64,000 nt of DNA. Origin: Tanypteryx hageni (Eukaryota > Arthropoda > Insecta > Odonata > Petaluridae). Within the stretch, counting starts at the first letter, position 1, and every line of letters begins with the position of its first letter. The notes under the pieces are model-generated. The model worked only from the letters and a program-made list of their open reading frames with translations, was not told where the DNA came from and did not search any database. The DNA is taken from assembly GCA_028673005.1 (NCBI GenBank), contig CM054112.1, positions 191,755,518 to 191,819,517 on the forward strand, given 5' to 3'. The position numbers and the translations under genes are program-made. Below, one piece after another: positions 61,401 through 64,000 of this stretch.

Positions 61401-63467
61401 GGCTGAAAGCATTGTTTGAGTGGGGCTGCCACCACTGCCAGCAGCACCACCCACCATGCCACTTGTGCCAGCCATTCCCATTCCGCCCATCCCAACCATT
61501 CCTCCTATGCTACGCTCTGAAGGTGGTCCCCTATCAGCCGAACCAGGTGATGGTCCTCCCATGCTGCCGGCATTTCCTATAAACATTCCAAAATTGCTGT
61601 AATTAGAACTGGAAAATGTTTTGGAAAAAACCAACAAAAAAGTTTTTTTTACAACCAATGTGAAATTGATATTAAAAATGTTTCTCACTAACCCATGAGT
61701 AAACTGCTACCTCCTCCAATACCAGATGCACCACTAATACTCATAGAGCTCACTCCATCCAGTTTTCCAATAGAACGAAGCTCCTCCTGTGATGGATCAA
61801 CCGACGTTGGTCCCAGGTCCAGCTGGACCATTATGGCAGTGGTAAAAAGAGGTCAATACAATGGACAAATATTTAACATGTAAGTTATTAAAAAAATCCT
61901 TCAATATAAAATTAACACAAATACACCCAAGCAGCAATTACATTCGTGTGATGTAATGGTAAAAATACAAATAGGAATTAGATAAAAAGTGAATGTAAAA
62001 TTTCAGATTTGGTTTACAAAAACAATAAATAAGCATTAATGTGCCAATCATCAAGTAAAGGACCACTTAGTACCAAAGGTACAGAAAAATAAGATGTTTC
62101 CTAAATAATTATACTCAAGTTTAGAAGTGACCACCAGAATCTTAGATGAATGTTTACATGCATGAAGAACAGGATGAAGACATGAGTTAGTGACAGGGGC
62201 TCTTAATGAGATCTGAAAAAGATATTAATAAAACTTTAACAAAGAGATGTAGAGTAAGAGAGATTTCAGGGATTGACACTTAAGCACAAAGAAAGAGAAT
62301 GAACATGGATTAGTAGCTTTTGAGATGTGGGCCCAATGTGGAATTGAGGAAATACTAAGAAAGAGAAAAAAATCAAGTGCTGAATACAGACAGAGAATAT
62401 ATCAGTATAATCAATTAAATGAAGTGAGAAGAAAAAGGCTGGATTTTGGTTGCAGTATGAATGTCAAAAGGGTTTAAAGATGGTTCAATAGGTATACTGG
62501 ATAGTTTGAAGGGATTTACATAAGATGGCAAAAGGATTAAAATAATCAGAAGGTGAAACATAGACCTCCAGATAAGATAGAAAAACAATCAACAAAACAA
62601 ATTTCTGACATGCGATGTTCTTATAAAATCAATCTATATATACATGGAAAAAGTAACCAGATGAAATGTGTAAAATGATAAATGCATATGATCTTGGGAA
62701 TTTGAAGCATGCATGTGCTGTCACCAAAGAGTATTGTAAAATTAAGAAAGAAGTCAATCACAATTAAAATCCCAAGTTCCTTTAAAGAAATTTCCAATCT
62801 GCTTTGTTTACTAATGGAAGAACTTCATTTACTTGAATATTTTGATAAAAAAACTTTTACTATCGTTTTCTATCCTTTAAATCTTCATTTACTTTCCACA
62901 TATTATGGGGCTAAATTGACAATAAGGGGTAAGGTAATTTAAAATCTCTTTTTAAATATACTTCCTATGTTGACATAAACTTGCATTATGGTTTGACTAT
63001 TGTTTGAATGAGTTACTGGAAAATTTAATGCGGCCTTCTTCCCAACAATTTTATGAAGAAACGGTTGGACCAGTCACTGTTTGCACATCAATTGAAAAAT
63101 GCATAAACTTAAAAAAGTGAAGTAAAAAATAAATGAAGAATGGTATGAAGAGAAGGGATTGAATCATGAAAAAGATGGAGTTTTATTGTATTTGATACAT
63201 ATTTCAACTGCATCACAATAGCAACAAACTCTAATATCTTACTGGGATTGGGTCATTTCCCAGATATAATTATTTCATACCTACAGAACACTATCTAATT
63301 TTTACGTTGGAAGAACATCTTAAGATGTGACAAATATGAGTATTAAGGCTTGGATATAGCCACTATTAACGAGCACATACCTGACTTGCAGGCAATGATT
63401 CAGAGAGTTGTCCTGGACTAAGAGCAGCAAATTGCTGAAGGTGGGCAGGAGACATTGATGCAGGAGC
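46316..63467 (-). CDS. Liprin-alpha (PPFIA / syd-2 type), 3' portion, 11 exons
   Basis: Presynaptic active-zone scaffold that binds LAR-type receptor phosphatases and organises vesicle and kinesin cargo. Minus-strand exons: 63467-63381, 61822-61693, 61576-61321, 55079-54989, 54726-54509, 53863-53669, 49913-49749, 49614-49516, 49407-49251, 48803-48687, 46483-46316. All phases agree, giving 560 residues plus TGA. Fragment residues 1-158 are a low-complexity Ser/Gly/Met linker. 158-188 hold the basic motif [21 protein letters not shown]1 begins at W278 ([20 protein letters not shown]), SAM2 at W366 ([19 protein letters not shown]), SAM3 at W451 ([17 protein letters not shown]) through [16 protein letters not shown]. 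The coiled-coil N-terminal half lies beyond the right edge. Introns hold a mariner, a Helitron, MITEs and a nested piggyBac. The C-terminus is glycine-rich and lacks the vertebrate PDZ-binding end. No premature stops. Confidence 0.93.
47246..48529 (-). mobile_element. Degraded mariner element
   Basis: About 1.28 kb bounded by TA. The left end AGGAGGGGTGTACCAAAAGT and the complement of the right end (TGAGGGCCTTACTGAAAGT) are imperfect inverted repeats. It carries a broken minus-strand transposase and lies in the last intron of Liprin-alpha, in the same orientation as the gene. Confidence 0.8.
47260..48364 (-). pseudogene. Mariner transposase pseudogene
   Basis: Start [20 protein letters not shown] at 48364, HTH region with [11 protein letters not shown], then [14 protein letters not shown]. 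The catalytic part has [20 protein letters not shown] (first Asp) and [14 protein letters not shown]; after a frameshift, HNAT stands where HDNARPH is expected. A decayed C-terminus has [18 protein letters not shown]. Two early in-frame TGA codons replace Arg codons usual for the family (after VASSV and after INSP), consistent with CGA to TGA decay. Not functional. Confidence 0.8.
48687..48803 (-). CDS. Liprin-alpha exon, SAM3 second half
   Basis: 39 codons: [20 protein letters not shown] to QIPTQNTQ. Phase 0 at both ends. Confidence 0.95.
49251..49407 (-). CDS. Liprin-alpha exon, SAM2 end and SAM3 start
   Basis: [20 protein letters not shown] closes SAM2; [17 protein letters not shown] opens SAM3. 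Donor AAG|GTATTT. Confidence 0.95.
49516..49614 (-). CDS. Liprin-alpha exon, SAM2 middle
   Basis: [20 protein letters not shown] then [12 protein letters not shown]; nearly invariant in the family. Confidence 0.95.
49749..49913 (-). CDS. Liprin-alpha exon, SAM1-SAM2 linker
   Basis: [20 protein letters not shown] ends SAM1; [15 protein letters not shown] leads into SAM2. Acceptor AACTCAG, donor AG|GTGAGA. Confidence 0.95.
50300..52720 (-). pseudogene. Helitron Rep/helicase pseudogene
   Basis: Minus strand, in order. Near 52650-52520 is a Cys/His cluster ([18 protein letters not shown]) and YSPELQALL. At 52496-52270, IREC-like [18 protein letters not shown] and [20 protein letters not shown] (Helitron-like N domain). 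At 52260-52050, [18 protein letters not shown]. At 51840-51400, the Pif1-type helicase with [18 protein letters not shown], a Walker A changed from GPGGTGKT. Then [20 protein letters not shown] near 51250, [20 protein letters not shown] near 50830, [20 protein letters not shown] near 50650 and [13 protein letters not shown] near 50400. Many frameshifts and stops. The element lies in a Liprin-alpha intron in the gene's orientation. Its exact ends (5' TC, 3' hairpin with CTRR) were not resolved. Confidence 0.8.
52920..53300. repeat. A/CAA-rich low-complexity stretch
   Basis: Repeated AACAAAGA-, AACAACAA- and GACAAA-type words over about 350 bases with no coding sense. Lies between the Helitron remnant and the pyrimidine-rich repeat. 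Confidence 0.5.
53313..53452. repeat. Duplicated pyrimidine-rich unit
   Basis: Two imperfect direct copies about 76 bases apart: CCTTCTCCACCCCTCCTCTC... and CATCTTCCCCGCCCCTCCTC..., each followed by TGAATCT/GCAATCCT and TCCACTCT. Preceded by ACGCACGCACGCGC. Confidence 0.55.
53669..53863 (-). CDS. Liprin-alpha exon, SAM1
   Basis: [20 protein letters not shown], then [20 protein letters not shown] and [13 protein letters not shown]: the most conserved exon of the gene. Acceptor TTTTTAAAG, donor AG|GTCAGT. Confidence 0.95.
54107..54235 (-). mobile_element. Possible SINE-like fragment
   Basis: CATGCTAACCAGCCCTCTAC and TTAACCCTACAACCCTCAC resemble the complement of a tRNA-derived head. Short and unsupported by a tail or target duplication. 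Confidence 0.2.
54509..54726 (-). CDS. Liprin-alpha exon with Gly-rich insert
   Basis: [16 protein letters not shown], then a Gly/Ser/Ala/Val-rich stretch of about 40 residues, then [13 protein letters not shown] leading into SAM1. The acceptor (ATTTGCAAG) is weak, so inclusion may be alternative. Donor AA|GTAAGT. Confidence 0.85.
54989..55079 (-). CDS. Liprin-alpha exon with basic motif
   Basis: [20 protein letters not shown] then GRFFSKKEK, a conserved basic stretch before the SAM repeats. The acceptor could be CACAG or the CAG three bases further in (one Ser difference). Confidence 0.88.
55301..56038. mobile_element. pogo-like MITE with TA-flanked inverted repeats
   Basis: Left end TACCATATTTACCTGAATCC then AAGATGAT; complement of the right end TACTGTATTTACCCAAATCC then AAGATGAT. 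These termini suit the pogo/Tigger group and include TA. The interior has no transposase but holds a palindromic minisatellite (55390-55710). Lies in the long Liprin-alpha intron. Confidence 0.7.
55390..55710. repeat. Inverted minisatellite of about 15-base units
   Basis: Units such as TCGTCGCGTGACAATT, TCGTTGCGAGATAAAT and TTGCCGTGAGACATTC follow one another to about 55575. From about 55600 the same word family continues in the opposite orientation (GATGAGTTTGTCGTGCGATG, complement CATCGCACGACAAACTCATC). CpG-rich against its surroundings. Confidence 0.65.
58848..60161 (+). mobile_element. piggyBac element, internally deleted, TTAA-flanked
   Basis: TTAA at 58848-58851 and 60158-60161. Inward termini are CTCTCCAGTACATGCGC on the left and, as complement on the right, CCCTCCAGTACACGTGCC. 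It carries only the C-terminal part of the transposase. At 1.3 kb it is about half the length of an autonomous piggyBac. Confidence 0.88.
59195..59880 (+). pseudogene. piggyBac transposase, C-terminal remnant
   Basis: [38 protein letters not shown] and [12 protein letters not shown] run in one frame to a stop at 59390. The next frame continues [20 protein letters not shown] with the G-V-D-x-x-D-K motif holding the last catalytic Asp, then [20 protein letters not shown]. After more shifts comes the cysteine-rich end [20 protein letters not shown]. The N-terminal half with the first catalytic Asp residues is deleted. The ATG at 59195 is internal to the family protein, not its true start. Confidence 0.85.
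60497..60790 (-). pseudogene. Tc1-like transposase C-terminal fragment
   Basis: Minus strand: [20 protein letters not shown] then [20 protein letters not shown] and [28 protein letters not shown] followed by LENVW is the Tc1/mariner region with the third catalytic acid (Glu). The upstream catalytic Asp residues are absent. A shorter inverted copy of the start of this block is at 60180-60297. Confidence 0.7.
61321..61576 (-). CDS. Liprin-alpha exon, Met/Gly-rich linker
   Basis: [20 protein letters not shown], a [16 protein letters not shown] run, then [20 protein letters not shown]. Both splice sites are good (TTTATAG, AG|GTGAGT) and phase agrees with neighbours. Confidence 0.85.
61693..61822 (-). 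CDS. Liprin-alpha exon, linker
   Basis: [24 protein letters not shown] followed by a Ser/Gly-rich end. The donor is G|GTTAGT, weaker than usual. Confidence 0.83.
63381..63467 (-). CDS. Liprin-alpha exon, most upstream in window
   Basis: 29 codons in phase 0: [20 protein letters not shown] then LSESLPASQ. Acceptor ATCCTTAG, donor CAG|GTATGT. It fits the linker composition; assigned by phase and position. Confidence 0.75.
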
Positions 63468-64000
63468 CTAAGGATTACATTATTTAATAGAATCTTGGAA
63501 TAGAGGTGATGCAGGATCAAGAGTATGAAAATTTATAAAAAATTGTAATTAACAGTTTTAGACAGAATTGATACATTAAACTGAGAAAATTGCAGTCCTT
63601 AATCCTTAAGAAAAGAAAATTGTTACTAATAATTACTAAAAACAAAATACAAAATTCCATAAATCAAATTATATTTTGAGGGTTTTGGTGAATAAACCAC
63701 CACAGCTATTTATATTTCCAATTGATAATACGCAAACAATGACCTCAGTTTATCGAAAAATGAACCACTAATTAATAAGGACCCACTACTTATTCAAATA
63801 GGCAACACTTTCACGAAGGCACTTTTAAAATTGTAGCTTTTATTTAACCTTTCACAGGTTACTGATTAGTATTTTAGCCATCAGGGCTAATTTCAGTATA
63901 TCGAGTATTTTTTAAAGGATATTACAGAATATATTAACTTTGATTATATTAACCTTCCCATAAAATAAAACTAAACAAAAGAGTAAAAAAATCTAAATTT

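Noticed and set aside
61388..61602. Plus-strand frames over the Liprin-alpha linker exon, Pro-rich
   Set aside because: Antisense shadows of the glycine-rich exon on the minus strand.
1..64000. CRISPR arrays, operons, prokaryotic regulatory signals, tRNA or rRNA genes
   Set aside because: Intron-containing eukaryotic sequence. No spacer-repeat array, and no full cloverleaf or rRNA segment was recognised by eye.

Overview
The window looks like nuclear DNA of an arthropod, most likely an insect. It is AT-rich, its genes are split by GT-AG introns, most of the space is intronic or intergenic, and decayed DNA transposons of many families are scattered through it (mariner/Tc1, piggyBac, Helitron, Penelope, hAT-like and pogo-like ends, a Harbinger-like fragment). 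I cannot name the species. The two well-recognised host proteins match insect-type sequences; this rests on recalled family sequences, not on a search.

Three host genes can be supported. (1) A short six-finger C2H2 zinc-finger protein or terminal exon on the minus strand at 2681-3328. (2) A complete mitochondrial glutamate carrier gene (SLC25A22/SLC25A18 type) on the plus strand. It has a non-coding first exon ending at 8528, eight coding exons between 8668 and 30342 (305 residues, all splice phases agree) and a 3' UTR probably reaching a poly(A) signal at 34269. (3) The 3' part of Liprin-alpha on the minus strand: 11 exons from 63467 down to the stop at 46316, 560 residues, including the three C-terminal SAM domains. 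Its 5' exons lie beyond the right edge. The carrier and Liprin-alpha are convergent, with about 12 kb between poly(A) signal and stop codon.

Layout: 1-2575 no gene seen; 2576-3390 zinc-finger gene; 3.4-8.3 kb intergenic with a piggyBac-type MITE, a SINE-like stretch and a Harbinger-like fragment; 8.4-34.3 kb carrier gene, whose introns hold a mariner-like remnant, MITEs, a nearly intact but inactivated intron-containing DDE transposon, a Penelope-like GIY-YIG element and a minisatellite; 34.3-46.3 kb convergent intergenic space with pogo-like and piggyBac remnants; 46.3-64 kb Liprin-alpha, whose introns hold a mariner, a Helitron, a pogo-like MITE with an unusual internal palindromic minisatellite, and a piggyBac element nested inside a palindromic Tc1-like repeat.

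I found no convincing new multigene system. The most instructive structures are the nested piggyBac, whose empty site survives in the opposite arm of the palindrome, the palindromic minisatellite inside the pogo-like MITE, and a 0.87-kb palindromic element ending about 50 bases before a carrier splice acceptor. The host genes do not form a pathway. A mitochondrial glutamate importer and a presynaptic scaffold are both relevant to neurons, but nothing here shows that they work together.
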